From NCBI RefSeq assembly GCF_001653235.2, contig NC_035793.1, positions 4,898,001-4,962,000 on the forward strand: a stretch of 64,000 nucleotides of DNA, in the 5' to 3' direction. The first letter of the stretch is position 1. The number at the start of each line of letters is the position of its first letter. The stretch is from Pochonia chlamydosporia 170 (lineage: Eukaryota; Ascomycota; Sordariomycetes; Hypocreales; Clavicipitaceae). The position numbers and the translations under genes are program-made. Shown piece by piece: positions 21,806 to 33,702 of this stretch. The notes beneath the pieces are model-generated. The model ran no database searches and was not told where the DNA came from. It saw only the letters and a program-made list of their open reading frames with translations.

Positions 21806-24800
21806 TCAAAATGTCGATTACGTCTTGATCCTAGATCAAAGTCTTTCTTCGTCTCCAAATTTGCAGCAAGCGCAAAGACTTCAAGTCGCCTGCTGAGTTT
21901 CCTATTGAGGAGGACGGCACATATGCTGATGTGCCGTGGTAAAGAGGGATTGGTTGACTTGGCTGGCGAGAGCGGACATGTGCGACGGTCCTCGAGGTTG
22001 TGGGAAAATCGGGCTGCGTCAGTCTTCAGGACTTGGATCAAGTCCCTTCAACAAACGTAGAGATGAGCAAATCCTCAGGCGAGTTCGAGAGAGGGGGGAA
22101 GAACAAGGCTTTATTAGACTTTCGACGGAATCGCAGCAATAATAAAAAGATGCTCGCGGTACTGGGGAAAGAAAAAAAAACTTCCACATGATTATCTGCG
22201 CCCGCTCTTCGGCCCCCAAAACTAATAAAGCCCAGCCAAATGAGGCATGGGACTTGGCAATTGGCACTCGGTGGCGCTTGTGGCGACACCTGAGCGGGGC
22301 AGCAGCCAGTCAGGTCAATCACAGTCGCGGGTAGTTCCTGCCATTTGTGTCGATTTCTGACAGCCAGGCCACCACCAAAAATATTGGGTGCTTCCAGATG
22401 TGTGCAGTTAACAAGATTGAACGGCAACAACGCATCTTGACTTCGCTTCTGCACGGGAAAAACTCAACACCAAGACAGCACGTTATCTTTGCCGCAGCCA
22501 AACATTTTGTGCTTACTGCGAGGCATTCCGGCTCTGGGATATGAAATTATTGAATTTACTCCGTACTCCTGTTCGCTTTTGTGTACATTCCTCCTTTTTC
22601 CAATTCAAACTCGCCCAGACCAATGCTTTCAGCTCAAATACAACCACATGCATAGAAACAAAGCCCGATACGCCACTGCCAATTGTCCTTTTGGAATGGC
22701 TTTTGCCATTCGACAAACTCCACAGACTCACCCACCAAATGCAAAGCCCGCCAAATCCATATGCAACCTATCTCATGCCGTTTGGGGAGCGACTTCAGAC
22801 GTCCAAGTCCCATTATTCGGAATGAACCAAAATGATTGTTTTCCCCTCGCCAGCAGATTCCGGCGCTCCTTAGCTCCCCAGAAGGTAGCAAATAGATTGT
22901 CCTGCTTTGCATCATCCGCCATCACGATTCCTCCAGCTAGGCTGCAAAGGCACCAACGCAATCCGACCGGTATCAGCGTCGAAGTCTCGCCATTTCCTTA
23001 CAACAAACTTGGGTCGAGGCTTAGCGGTAGGCAACACGATGCAGACAGGTGTCACAAGAAGCCAAAGCACAAGGTTGACGACAAGAATGCCCTGACATAT
23101 CTTTGGTTGGGCAGGCTGGGGATTGACGGCCACACTGCGGCTGTCATGAATTCCCTATCCAAGCTCGCTCACAAGGGCGGCTTGGATAAGGGCGGCTTGG
23201 ATAAGGCCGACTCTGAGGTTTGGGCATTTGACTCATGATCCAGGTCGCATGCCAGCCATGGCAGCTCTAATGGTTTTTGCAATCATGACATTGGTTGACG
23301 TTCCCGGCGCAGGTCCTCGGCTCAAATCTGTTCCCCCATTGTCAGTATGTCATTGCATACATTTGGAGTTGCCTTATGATTATACTCACGAGGCATAGGT
23401 GCTACTTGATTCGACTCGGTGCCATTCTCTCCGTTTTGGGCAACAGGAACTTCACGATCAGGGATGGAAGAAATCTCCTTGACGAGCAAGTCATAACACT
23501 CTTCCTCCGATCTGGCCGTTACGGCAGTTTTAACAGGGGGTACTGCAGAAGATCAGCGCCGGGGTCACTCCGAGCCAGGAAAGGCATTTGCTCAAATAGC
23601 ACATGGGGTTGCTCCATTCCCGTGGAATGGATGGGGGGACTCGTTTTGGGCCAGGATGGCCAAGTGCGCAGGCAGATTGGCTTACCTTGGTTTGACGCCA
23701 TCATATGCGCCGACTGGTAATGCCCAAGTCGGATCACTTGGTTTGGGTATGTTGTCGGGGGAGTCGGACTGTACATGTCTAGCCGTTATGTGCCCGTCAC
23801 AGAACTTGCGCTTTCGTCAAACCGCAACTATTGAGCCAGTCTGAGCAGCAACAGGTCGACGTGTGCGTATTAAGAGGTCAAGTATTGCTCACTTCAGTAT
23901 TGAGCAACGTAAAGCTGACGTTGATGAGCAGATGGTCGACGTCGGGCAAAGCAGACAAATGTGTCGTGCAATCTCCCTCACGATTGTGAAAAGCGTTATG
24001 GAAGCCCTCACTTATAAGCTCACGGAAAAGCCACAGGGTATACTGGGGTCTAGTGGATCTGCAGATGTCAAAGACACCAAATTTGCCCTGTCTGGTCCAG
24101 GTCCAAGTTCAACAGGCTCCATCTGGCAAGACGGAGTAAGACAACAGACGGACCTTGAGCAGTGGCGTCCCACTTTATCGTATTTCGTACCGTGACCTAC
24201 GCGCGCAAGACAGGACTTGATCTGGGTTGGGTGGCGTGCCAAGGGTGCTGGTCACCACTCAAATCTGTCTATCGTCACTTGGTAGCAATTTCGCTGCTGG
24301 CCAGTTAGTGAATTGGGTCCGTCCCAATTTGCTCTCAGCCTCTTGTGGAGCCTGGACTCTGGAGCACATGGTGAACGGATCGAAAACATTGACATTGAAG
24401 AAGGGACTGCCTTGCAAGAGCCAGTCAAGACCCCTCTAATCGTGTAAAGGGCTTCGAAAAAATGCGATGCATACGATGTTTGCCGCGTAGCCCGTCAAGG
24501 AGACGGGCAGGGCCGGATATCGCACCGATCGGCTTCAATCCACACAACAACTGTTTGTCAGTTGGGCACTTCACCATCAAGCAGCACCACAATGGCATCT
24601 GCTCATCACATCGCATCGCAAATAGTTCCGTTCGAGGAATGTTTCTACGGCCCGGAAGCCTTGTTTTCCAGAAGAGTGGAACCCCCTTTCAGCTCCGGCG
24701 TCAAGGTTCGTCCCTCTCTCCATGCCGCAAGATGTCAATGCACCACTCTGACATTGAGCCCCTCTCCAACGGGCTCCCCAACTTCTCCCGGATGCACACT

Positions 24801-26174
24801 TTTATCCCAAACGGGAACCATGACACCGCCGGTCCCCTCCTGCACTGTACCCATGCAGCGCCGCATCTCAGGGAGGAAAACGACGATGCTCCGGTCAGCC
24901 GACGTGAGAAGCTTATTATGACGATTTTCCAGTCATTTCTCAGTCTGTGCCGTAAGATGGGGTACATTTTCCGTTCTGGCTCCATCAAATTTCATCGGTC
25001 GGGCCGCGATTATGCCTAAAGTCACGGCTCTTGACGAACTTGATGCTCATCGAGTGATGGATGCGTTTTACAAAAGATCCACCCAAGGCAGACCCAGGAA
25101 GATTATAGCCAGACATGCACTCTACTGTACGTGCCGCGTGCAGACTCGAAGATTAATAATAGAACTGCCACATGTCTTCTCCATTGCAAAACCATGCGCT
25201 CGGGGAAGGGGTTGGGACACATTCAGCCTTGTGGCGGGACTTACCGATTTGTTTTTGACGCTACCCGATTTGTGGACCAGCTTTAGTACGATTCTGGCCA
25301 AGAGATAATGGTAAGCATGAGAGCTACTCCAACATAATTCATCCGTTGTTTCGTGACTGGCTTGAGCTTTCGTTTCCCGCGGCCAGCGCAAATTCAACAT
25401 CAGCAAGTCCAGACCAGGCTCTGGAGTGTGGTGTTGTGGTGGCAAGCCCAAATTGACGGCGTTACTGTACACGTGTTTCGGATTTGTCAGTCGCCCTATG
25501 TGAACTTAATCAACCTTGGTTCCTCCCCAAAAGCCGTGGACATGGACTCATGGCACCAATCATTAGGTGTGATATAAACCAGCTCCGCCTGCAGGTTGCG
25601 CATACTCTGCTTCCCTCCAAGATGGGTTAATGTCGGCCGATTATGGCCGAAAATAGCTGTTGTCCATCCCAACCGCTTTCGTTTTGGGACGTATTGGCGC
25701 GGATGTTACATCCTACCTCGCTGGCCAGCCAGCCTGACAATCAGCTTGACTCTTTGCGTTTCAGCTCAACGGCATTGTGTGCCTTGTGTGGTCGGCATCA
25801 GTTCCATAAACAAGGGATGACAAGGGATGTCAAAGCTCGCGTGGTCATTGAGAGGACCACGCCTTTCGGCGCCCCTCAGGGGTTTCACATAGGGCTGACT
25901 ACACTGTGACAACACAGAGACTGACAAGGGAGACATGATGGTCAAAACATCATCACACATAGGCTGGTTTTTTCAGCCCCCACTCTCCGTATATCGGAAT
26001 TAAGCCGAAGTCAGGCAAATTGAACAGGAGAAACGGTATGAAACGATGCTTATCTCCTTTGACAGCTGTTCTATTATTATCTTTGCCCCGCGATTGCTGT
26101 GGGTGCTCACGCATCACGGAGGCACCAAGGATCACAACTCCTCTTGTTTGTTGGACAGCACGCCAAGGTTGAAG
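21806..26174. other. 4.4-kb intergenic region with anonymous open frames
   Basis: No gene with family support is present. The left end is the SLC35F promoter. A continuous plus-strand frame of 249 codons runs from 22489 to 23238 and ends with two tandem 15-base units at 23173-23202; its translation matches nothing I know and has no domain-like pattern. Another plus-strand frame of 185 codons spans 24462-25019. Neither shows an obvious codon or splice signal of a real gene, so I leave them as anonymous. The right end contains the 3' flank of the UNC93-like gene. Confidence 0.45.
23173..23202 (+). repeat. Tandem duplication of a 15-base unit
   Basis: Two perfect adjacent copies of a 15-base unit (AAGGGCGGCTTGGAT) occur here and are followed by the start of a third, imperfect one. 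In the anonymous plus-strand frame the unit encodes KGGLD, so the copy number could change without shifting the frame. Confidence 0.85.
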
Positions 26175-27679
26175 TTACCGTCCCGAACTCTGAGAACCCT
26201 TCTCAACGTCGACAGTTGCTCTGGCTTTTTCCAACGTTTCCTCACTCTGAACACCACTTGGCGTCTCGTCGTGCTCAATGGGATCGTGGTCTCTTACAGC
26301 CAACCACGTCGGGTAAACCGATAACCCTTTGCAGAAAATTGTCAGCCAATCGACTTCAATCCTAACCGGAGCATAAACGAGACATGCTTACCTAGCAGGA
26401 TGGTGTTGACTGCGAGTGGCACTCTACCACCTTTCCACTGTCTCGTATTCAGTCCAAAACTGATGGCTTGCGCGAAGCTCTCCTGGCCTCTCAAAATGCC
26501 AGAGAACCGGCTCAACTCAGAGATATTATCCGTCTTGGTTGCCAAGAAATAATACAGCCAATTTTGCAGAGACTGTCTTGCAAAGTCCCATAGCAGAAGG
26601 ACGAAGAAACCTTCGACAAAGCCAGCATCTTCCCAATCCCAAACTGGTGGGTTGGCGGTGTACTTTTCCTGAATGACCCAGCCGTACACCCAGGCAATAA
26701 TGTGCCACACAATAACATAGTAAAAGCCGAGTTCGATACGTCGCTTCACTCGAATGCCCTTGTAATCGAGAAACATACTCATGAGCTGCGAGCTCAACAA
26801 GGTGCCAAAGTTGCTCACGAAGCCAATAAGCGCCCGAGCCCTCACTCCAAAATAGTATGTCTGAAAGTTGCCGCTGTACTGGTTGAAATACGCGGCCCAG
26901 AATATCGGCAGCAAGAGGAGGATGTCCTTTCGCAAGCTCAGTTTCCAGAGGCTCTTGAACTCAGCCTTGAGACTCTTTTCCGCTTTCACAATGACTTTAC
27001 TCCCATCACTGCGTTGAACTTTTTCCGGTGCTGACAACAATAAAGCGACAGGAGCGGCAACACATTGCAGCGCAACAAAAACAAGATAGGTCTTCGCATC
27101 AATCTTGCCCTTCTTCTTTGCGCTGGCGTCATTGTTCAGCCCCAATACAATTGCTCCTCCGAGCAACGGTCCTCCAGTGCGAAACCATAACCAAATATTC
27201 ATGTATTTTCCTCGTTTGCCAGGCTCAGGATATCCCAAAGCAACAGCACCTTCCGACGCCCAGAACAAGCCGGCCGACACACCACATGCCACAGCTCCGA
27301 CAAGAACAAGCCACTCATTTCCAAAGCGGTTGTTCGTGTACAGACCGGCCGAGTAGACGGGGTATCCCACGGCTCCGAGGAACAACGTCCAATCGAGACC
27401 GATTCGATTAGCAATTGGCCCGCCTACAAGGCACAAAATCCCCATAAGTCCAAAGACGAGTGCGTTTGCGGCGTTGACCAGAAACGGTTCCTGGGCACCA
27501 CCTGCTCCCAGCGCGGACATGGCGTTCCAAAGACCTGGGGCTAAGAAGCCCACCATTCCGATGACAAAGGCATTGAATAGAGTTGTCCGATACCATGTTC
27601 GCTTAACGGGGACATCTGGCGAGGGTACTGTTGTCGTGTTTGGTATCTTTGCTTCCGCGGCGGCAGGTGTGGACGCCAT
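26175..27679 (-). CDS. UNC93-like major facilitator superfamily protein
   Basis: Two exons (27679-26392 and 26326-26175) encode 479 residues. The 65-bp intron has a GTAAGC donor, a CTGAC branch point and a CAAAG acceptor, and it restores the family-like end LGLSVYPTWLAVRDHDP followed by a charged cytosolic tail. About eleven to twelve transmembrane helices are evident. Family-typical segments are FNAFVIGMVGFLAPGLWNAM near the N terminus, ASEGAVALGYPEPGKRGKYM in the middle and WLYYFLATKTDNISELSRF near the C terminus. Fungal UNC93-like MFS proteins are integral membrane proteins of unknown substrate; plasma-membrane or vacuolar location is plausible. Reading the first exon without the intron would give a false C terminus of 15 residues. 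Confidence 0.92.
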
Positions 27680-28727
27680 TCTGGATGAGCCTCACCAAGG
27701 TTCTGTGCAACAAAATAGGAACTTGACGTATCACAACTTGTCTCAGTCTATCGAATCAGCATACCAAACTGAATATATACAAGAACAACACAGCATCATC
27801 GTCAGTCATAACTATCCGCCCCACTAAATGTCTTCATCGATTCCAAAATGGCGACATCTTCAAGTCCCCATAAAACTCCACCCTCACTTGCGGTCCAGCC
27901 CTTGTAACAAGCTGTATTCTAGCAAATTTCCAGACAAAGGGCCCGTTGAAAGCGCATTTATTCCCCTGTAGTCTCCGCAGCGTTGCGATCGTTTGAATTT
28001 ATGCATGTTAGCGTAGGTTTAGTCAACGACCGGCTTTTGACAACGGCAGTGGGTATTGGTTTGGTTTGCCGATGTGGGTTTTATATGACTAGTTTTCAGT
28101 ATGTGGTTTCGAACGTGTTTTGATGAGTGAGATGTTGGTGGTTCCGTGGATAGCCGGGTTTGGGGGGAACTTTTGGGGTGGGTTGAAGTGGGTTTGGGGG
28201 TTTTGTATTGCTGGTGTCATTTATTTGAGAATGATATAATTGCTTTAAGAAAAATTTGTCTTTATCGAATGTGTTGTGAGTTGGGAGATGGGTTTGTGTA
28301 AAGTGAGCTGTAGCGCAGGGTTCAAGGTGTTTGGTTGAACGCAGTGGGTGGAATATCTGACTGGTCTACTACGATTGATGAATACTTTATATGCAATGTC
28401 TGCTCGAGCGTATCCAGGGATTCATAATGATACATATCGGTGATTTTCTGTGTTTTTTTTTTTTTTGGTTTTCCCCAAGACATCTGGCTTGTCTCCCTGC
28501 TCCGCCAAATCGCCCAGCGTCGCGCGACCTTAGTACCCTCCCGACAAACACTGTATAGAATTTCATTAGATCTGACAGGTATACCGCAGGCATAGTCTAG
28601 AAATGAATTAGTTGCTGATTACTCCGCGGGCGTGTGTTTACTTACAACATTCGTGGGACCTTGAGAGCTTGATTGCGTAGAATGCTGGCGCTGACATAAG
28701 AAATAGTTTGTTCCATTCTCCGGTCCC
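27680..28727. other. Intergenic: UNC93 promoter and nuclease-like gene 3' flank
   Basis: This 1.05-kb stretch contains the upstream region of the UNC93-like gene and the downstream flank of the broken nuclease-like gene. The plus strand is unusually rich in G and T from about 28050 to 28340 and includes a cluster of six G tracts listed separately. A T run lies near 28447-28465. No gene is supported. Confidence 0.6.
28156..28200 (+). other. Putative G-quadruplex motif (six G tracts)
   Basis: Six runs of three or more G occur at 28156-28158, 28162-28167, 28175-28178, 28180-28182, 28190-28192 and 28196-28200, with loops of 3, 7, 1, 7 and 3 bases. This satisfies the usual G3+/N1-7 pattern more than once. 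It lies about 480 bp upstream of the UNC93-like start, with the G-rich strand opposite to that gene's coding strand. Confidence 0.6.
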
Positions 28728-29933
28728 TTATAACTTTTCACTTACGCAAAAAAGACTTTCCAAGTCCTGAACTTCGCCTCCAGTCCTTTCTAACGTCTTC
28801 CTTTCTCGTTCCTCTTGTTTTCTTTTTCGCTCCCTATTTTCACTCTTAGCTGCCGAATGTTCTAAAGAATAGCGTTGAACCACCAGTACATCGCCCGTGG
28901 GTAGTGCCAGACCATGTACAGTAGTGATACATTGGTTCATTTGGTTCGGATTTGTGAATGTGATGTAAGCTACATCTTCGGATAATAGTCCAACAAACTG
29001 CGGGGAATAGTTGAAGAACTGGCGGGCAAGTTTCATCCCGGAATTAATCATCGATGGAAGCGGTCCTTTTGCAGCACAAATTGTTGCAGTAAACAGATCC
29101 CATATCCTAGAAACCCGCCAACTTTTCTTCTTGGTGAAGAGTCGAGACATTCTGCCGCATTCTTGTCGAAATCTTAGTTTCTCTTGGTTCTCCGACGAGA
29201 GAAGAGCAATCGCCAAAGCACACGTTGCTACTGCATCATCTCCAGCATTATCAGCATTGCCACCATTACAATTCCCTCTAGGGGGCTAAACATCCTTCCA
29301 GTGATATCCGACGGTCTGCAGTAAAGATACAAGTCCGGGGATAACCCCAACCGACGACGTGATGTCTTGAACAATGTCACGAAGATCCATCCAGGCCGAA
29401 AAGAAGGGCATGGCCCGAGGGAAAGCCTTGTACAAGTATGTCCATTCGGCCGCCATTTCAAATCCAATTAGCACTAGGTTTGTCTTTTTGCGAGGGCAGC
29501 CCTGAATGAAATCCACGATAGCGGCTTCTAAATTCTCAAGATTGACTTGTTGCTGCTGGCCGAAGCGGTGAGAGCGGCGAGCTGGCATGTTTTTACCACC
29601 CCTAAGACAAATAAAGGTATCTAATTCTTCTTTGGGTATGTTTATATTAAGCGTTAAGGCTTGGATTTGGTTTGTGGTGCAAAAGTTTTGCAGAGACGGC
29701 TGGTTGGTGGTATCCGTCTGAGAGGAATCTTGTAATGTTGGAAGATGCGCAAGGCCAACTTGATGGAGGATGCGGTCCTTTTCGTTTGTTATGGCGACAT
29801 GCTCTGTGTCAATCGCAAGGAAGGTTGAGTCTGGAAGAGCATTGCGTAGGCTTTTTATAGTGGTGATTCTATTGTTGAAGAGGTCTCTGGAAGACGGTTC
29901 CCATTGAAGTTGTTTGTAGGTGCATGAGGACAT
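28728..29933 (-). pseudogene. Gfd2/YDR514C-like 3'-5' exonuclease-fold gene interrupted by one in-frame TAG
   Basis: From ATG 29933 the minus strand reads 215 codons to TAG at 29288-29286. The same frame then stays open to a stop at 28728, about 400 codons in all. The first part has the DEDD-type motif I (FLAIDTEHVAI, near residue 40) and a motif II-like region (LVLIGFEMAAEW). The third conserved block of the family lies just after the stop (NADNAGDDAVAT), so the TAG separates catalytic elements that belong together. The tail has a beta-alpha segment (DVAYITFTNPNQ) and a charged helix. No intron can remove the stop without deleting motif III. A single C-to-T change (CAG to TAG) or G-to-A change (TGG to TAG) would explain it. 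Alternatives are a sequencing error or stop-codon readthrough. The divergent neighbour is the metallophosphatase. Confidence 0.7.
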
Positions 29934-30599
29934 GGCGTCAAGTGTCGTCTCCTGGCCGTGATGTTGAGACCAATTTAATCACAGTTTTGTTTTGGGGGAT
30001 ACAAATATTAGAGCGCTGAATGAGTCATGTGATAGATCCGTGACTTATGCAGCTATTGTACGAGCTTAGCTTTGATGGGTAAACTCTGTCTTGTAAATAA
30101 AGTTGCATCATTTGATGCTGATAAAGCCCAATTACCTTAAGAGTAAATTATGGCTCTAACTTGCGCCGCAGATCATTACAATATCTTATGACAGATCTTA
30201 CTCAAAGTGACCACTTGTCGCTTGGTCTCATAAAACTTAAGCCGCCTAATTATTTATTCATAAAATTCCGCTGTAATTAGGGTGTTTCCAGGTGGTGCTT
30301 TTTAATGTTAAACAAAAAAAGACATGAAAGTGTAGGGTAGGCTAGACTTTGCGATTCCCAATCTGGGCCGTGCCGGTCCAGCCATCCAGGTACCGCCTCC
30401 ACCCGGCGGCTGGCTGTCAGCTGCACCAATGCTCAAGCCGGGGGAGCACATGACGCACGCATGCGGCTACATATCTGGTCGAGCTGAGCTTCATCAGCTT
30501 CCATTCACCTCCCTTCCCCCCATTCATCAACACCATCTTTTCATCTACCAGGCGAATCTCCATGACTTACACCTGATTGACACATAGCTAGCCGCCATA
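29934..30599. other. Intergenic, AT-rich, between divergent genes
   Basis: This 666-bp region separates the broken nuclease-like gene from the divergent metallophosphatase. The middle part (about 30000-30330) is AT-rich. The last 100 bases before 30600 are CT-rich (TTCACCTCCCTTCCCCCC), consistent with the metallophosphatase transcription start. No gene is seen. Confidence 0.6.
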
Positions 30600-32494
30600 A
30601 TGGCGCCAACTTGGATGTTGGGCGCTTCCCTCGCCCTTCTCGCCCATGTCCATGTCACTCGAGCTTCGCAGCCTGGAGCCGTGAAGCCCGTTGCTGCACC
30701 GATGCGTGACTTGGCTTGGGGTCAACTCAACTTTTTGCATACCACAGACACACATGGCTGGCTGAGCGGCCATTTATTAGAGTGAGTCTGTCTTTGGTGT
30801 CTTTGGCTAACTACACCATTCCGTGTACCCTCATCAGCACACTAACCCGCGCCAGACCGCAATACTCGGCCGACTGGGGTGACTACATTTCATTCTCTCA
30901 ACACCTGAAGAAGCGAGCCGACGACACCGGTAGCGATCTTTTGCTAGTTGATACGGGAGACCGAGTCGAGGGAAATGGTCTTTACGACGCATCGACTCCC
31001 AAAGGCCTGTTTTATTACGATGCTTGGGCAGAACAACATGTCGACATCATCTGCACCGGGAACCACGAGCTGTACCAGGCTGCTACGGCCGATTACGAGG
31101 CGAACACGACCGTCCCCAACTTCAAGGATAAATATATCGCCTCCAACCTCGATTATATTGACCCTCAAACAAGCGAGCGCAAGCCCATGGCCCAGCGATA
31201 CCGCAAGTTCAAGACCAAGAACCAGGGTCTAGAAGTTGTAGCCTTTGGGTTCCTGTTTGACTTTACTGGCAATGCCAATAATACTATTGTGCAGCCCGTC
31301 GCCGAGACTATCAAAGAGAAATGGTTCCAAGATGCGATGCGCGAAAAGGCAGACCTCTTTGTTGTAATTGGCCACGTTGGCCTGCGGATGGAGGAATTCC
31401 GCACCATCTTCACAGCCTTGCGAAAGCAAAACTGGCATACTCCCATTGCCTTCTTTGGCGGCCACGCTCATGTGCGAGACTCAGTGAAATACGACTCACA
31501 AGCTTTTGCCATTGCCTCGGGGCGGTATTTCGAAACCATCGGCTTCATGTCCATTGATGGAATCAAGAAAAAGGCCACTGATGATGTCTCTGCAGAAGCA
31601 TCGCTCAAGTTCAGCCGCAAATACATTGACACCAATCTCTTTGGCATGTACTATCATACTGGACTCAACGAGACCACTTTCCCCACCGACGATGGCAAGC
31701 GTGTAAGCAAACAGATTGCTCGCGCACGCAAGGCGCTGAATCTCGACCAAACCTACGGCTGCGCTCCTAGGGATCTGTGGATGAGCCGGGCCCAGTACCC
31801 TGCCAACGACAGTATCTACTCGTGGATCCAAGACGAGGTGTTCCCCGATGTGGTGGTAAATGAGAAGCGCAAGGACAAGTCTCGACTGGCGATTATGAAT
31901 ACCGGAGGCATCCGATTCGACATTTTCAAAGGACCCTTCACTCGTGACTCGACCTACATTGTCTCGCCGTTTGTGAGCGGCTTCAACTATGTGCCCGACG
32001 TGCCGTACAATATAGCCAAAAAGGTCATTACGATTCTGAATGGTGCGGACAAGATTCTGAGCACTCATGGTGCTGAAACCAAATTCATGGCCATTCCTGA
32101 ATTAATGTTTACATCAAAACATGGCCAGTCACCAATCATGACTGAGGAAAATGAAGGTGATGAGAGGCTGGAATTGCGCAGTGTTGAGCCAGATCTCATT
32201 AGAGGCTACACCACCAAGGACGATATTGGCACAGATGGCGACGATACAGTTCATAAAGCAATTCCGTTTTATGCCACTCCCAACTGCGTCCAAACGGAGA
32301 TAAATTTCCCCAAAGAAGGTGACCCAGAAACCGTGGACTTGGTCTTTATTGACTTTATTCAGCCCTGGATCATTCCGGCGTTGAAGTTTGCGGGTGGTGA
32401 TTTTAGCAGCGATGATGTCAAGGTGTACATGGATGGCACGCTGACTTACAAGTTGAGCCAGTGGATTAGCAAGAATTGGCCGCGCAAGTGTTGA
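30600..32494 (+). CDS. Secreted 5'-nucleotidase-like metallophosphatase
   Basis: Two exons (30600-30781 and 30856-32494) encode 606 residues; the 74-bp intron starts GTGAGT. A signal peptide is clear (hydrophobic residues 5-20, ending near VTRAS). The calcineurin-like metallophosphatase domain shows its dimetal motifs in order: D50-x-H52 (TTDTHGW), GDRVEGN from residue 95, GNHE at 129-132, IGHVG, and GGHAHVRD with H264 and H266. The C-terminal half contains a 5'-nucleotidase C-type block ([14 protein letters not shown]). The enzyme likely removes phosphate from nucleotides or other phosphoesters outside the cell or in the vacuole. GDRVEGN replaces the more usual GDLxDGN, as seen in a fungal subgroup. 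The gene ends 105 bp from the convergent SDR gene. Confidence 0.9.
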
Positions 32495-32599
32495 GGCAGC
32501 CGGACTGCAGATTGGATAAATGAGACATAGATATAAATCATATAATACAAGTATTCCATTACAAATCCGTGCCGCCGACACACTCGCCAAGCCACGCGT

Positions 32600-33409
32600 T
32601 CATGCCCTCCCGGTTGAGCTTGTAATCCCTCCATCAACGACAATCTTCTGCCCCGTCACATAACCAGCCTCATCAGACGCAAGAAACACCACCGTACTCG
32701 CCACGTCCCAAGCATCCCCCATCCTCCCCATGGGCACCTGTTTCTCCCGCGTCACCCTGAACGCCTCATAACCACCCTCCACACCAAACCGATCTGCCAG
32801 AATTCTCGTGTAAGGCGTATCCATAAGCCCCGGCACCACCGCATTAATCCTCACCCCACGAGATGCGTATGAAACAGCCGTCGCACGCACAAACTGCAGA
32901 ATAGCCGCCTTGGCAGTATTATACGCAATTTGATCCTTGCCAATGTATCGCAAACCAGCGATGCTCGACACACAAACGACACTACCACCCGTGGGCTGTG
33001 CCTCCATTACAGGCAGCACATGGTGGCACGCAAGATACACGCTCTTGAGATTAACTTGCAATTGCGCATCCCATGTCTCTTCGTCCATGGCCGCGGCCGT
33101 ACCGGGCTGCGAGTGGCCGACATTCGTGACGAGAATGTCTATACGGCCGTGTTTGGCGAGACAGGCGTCCACGAGAGATTTCACGGATGAAGAGGACGTG
33201 GCGTCCATTTCGAGGACGTCGCATTCTTGTCCTGCGTCTTGGATGGCGCGGATGGTGCGCTCTGTGGATGGGAGGGTGCGGTTGCCGCCGAAGATGGTTG
33301 CGCCTTGGCGGGCGAGGGTGATGGCGGAGGCGGCGCCGATGCCCCAGCCTTGAGGGCCGGTTTGGCCGAGGCCGATTACTAGGGCGATTTTACCGTCTAA
33401 GCGGAACAT
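32600..33409 (-). CDS. Short-chain dehydrogenase/reductase (classical SDR)
   Basis: An intronless 269-residue enzyme with the complete classical SDR signature. The nucleotide-binding loop near residues 13-25 reads GLGQTGPQGWGIG, one residue longer than the usual TGxxxGIG. Asp69 (EMDA) is placed to contact the adenine, TNVG at 95-98 corresponds to NNAG, and the catalytic set is Asn120, Ser148/149, Tyr163 and Lys167 (YNTAK). The C-terminal GYVTGQKIVVDGG is typical. NAD versus NADP preference is not clear. The gene is divergent from an IlvD/Edd dehydratase across a shared promoter of about 290 bp, which suggests joint control and a role in oxidising a sugar or sugar acid. That substrate guess is inference; fatty-acyl or polyol substrates are possible. 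Confidence 0.92.
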   Translation of the reverse strand: MFRLDGKIALVIGLGQTGPQGWGIGAASAITLARQGATIFGGNRTLPSTERTIRAIQDAGQECDVLEMDATSSSSVKSLVDACLAKHGRIDILVTNVGHSQPGTAAAMDEETWDAQLQVNLKSVYLACHHVLPVMEAQPTGGSVVCVSSIAGLRYIGKDQIAYNTAKAAILQFVRATAVSYASRGVRINAVVPGLMDTPYTRILADRFGVEGGYEAFRVTREKQVPMGRMGDAWDVASTVVFLASDEAGYVTGQKIVVDGGITSSTGRA

Positions 33410-33702
33410 TTTGCTTCATTGCGGTTGGGTTGAATGTGTTGTGAGTGCTGAGGGCGGCTTCTTATAAGAAGGTTGACTTACAAGACGGAGACGGAGAATG
33501 TCCGTGATTCGGCCCCGCCTGGATTGTGGCCGGCCGGAGTTGAAGTCCGTGCCCCACACGGATGAGATGTCGTAATGCGGAGGTTGTCCGTTGGTAGCTT
33601 GGTTGGTTGTGCGACTTATAAGATCACACCATCCCATGATTTCTAGAGATGCTCTCGTCTGTCATAACAAGCAAGTGTGTTGAAGGCACACTGCAATACA
33701 CA
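33410..33702. promoter_or_regulatory. Shared divergent promoter of the SDR and dehydratase genes
   Basis: Only 293 bp separate the SDR start (33409, minus) from the preferred dehydratase start (33703, plus). The region contains CCGGCCGG near 33530 and a CGGAG-type triplet cluster around 33485-33580, which would suit a Zn2Cys6 regulator, but the match is too general to claim a site. No TATA box stands out. Confidence 0.5.

Noticed and set aside
29286..29320. An intron removing the TAG in the nuclease-like gene
   Set aside because: All GT...AG pairs around it are either shorter than about 35 bp or delete the conserved NAGDDA block.
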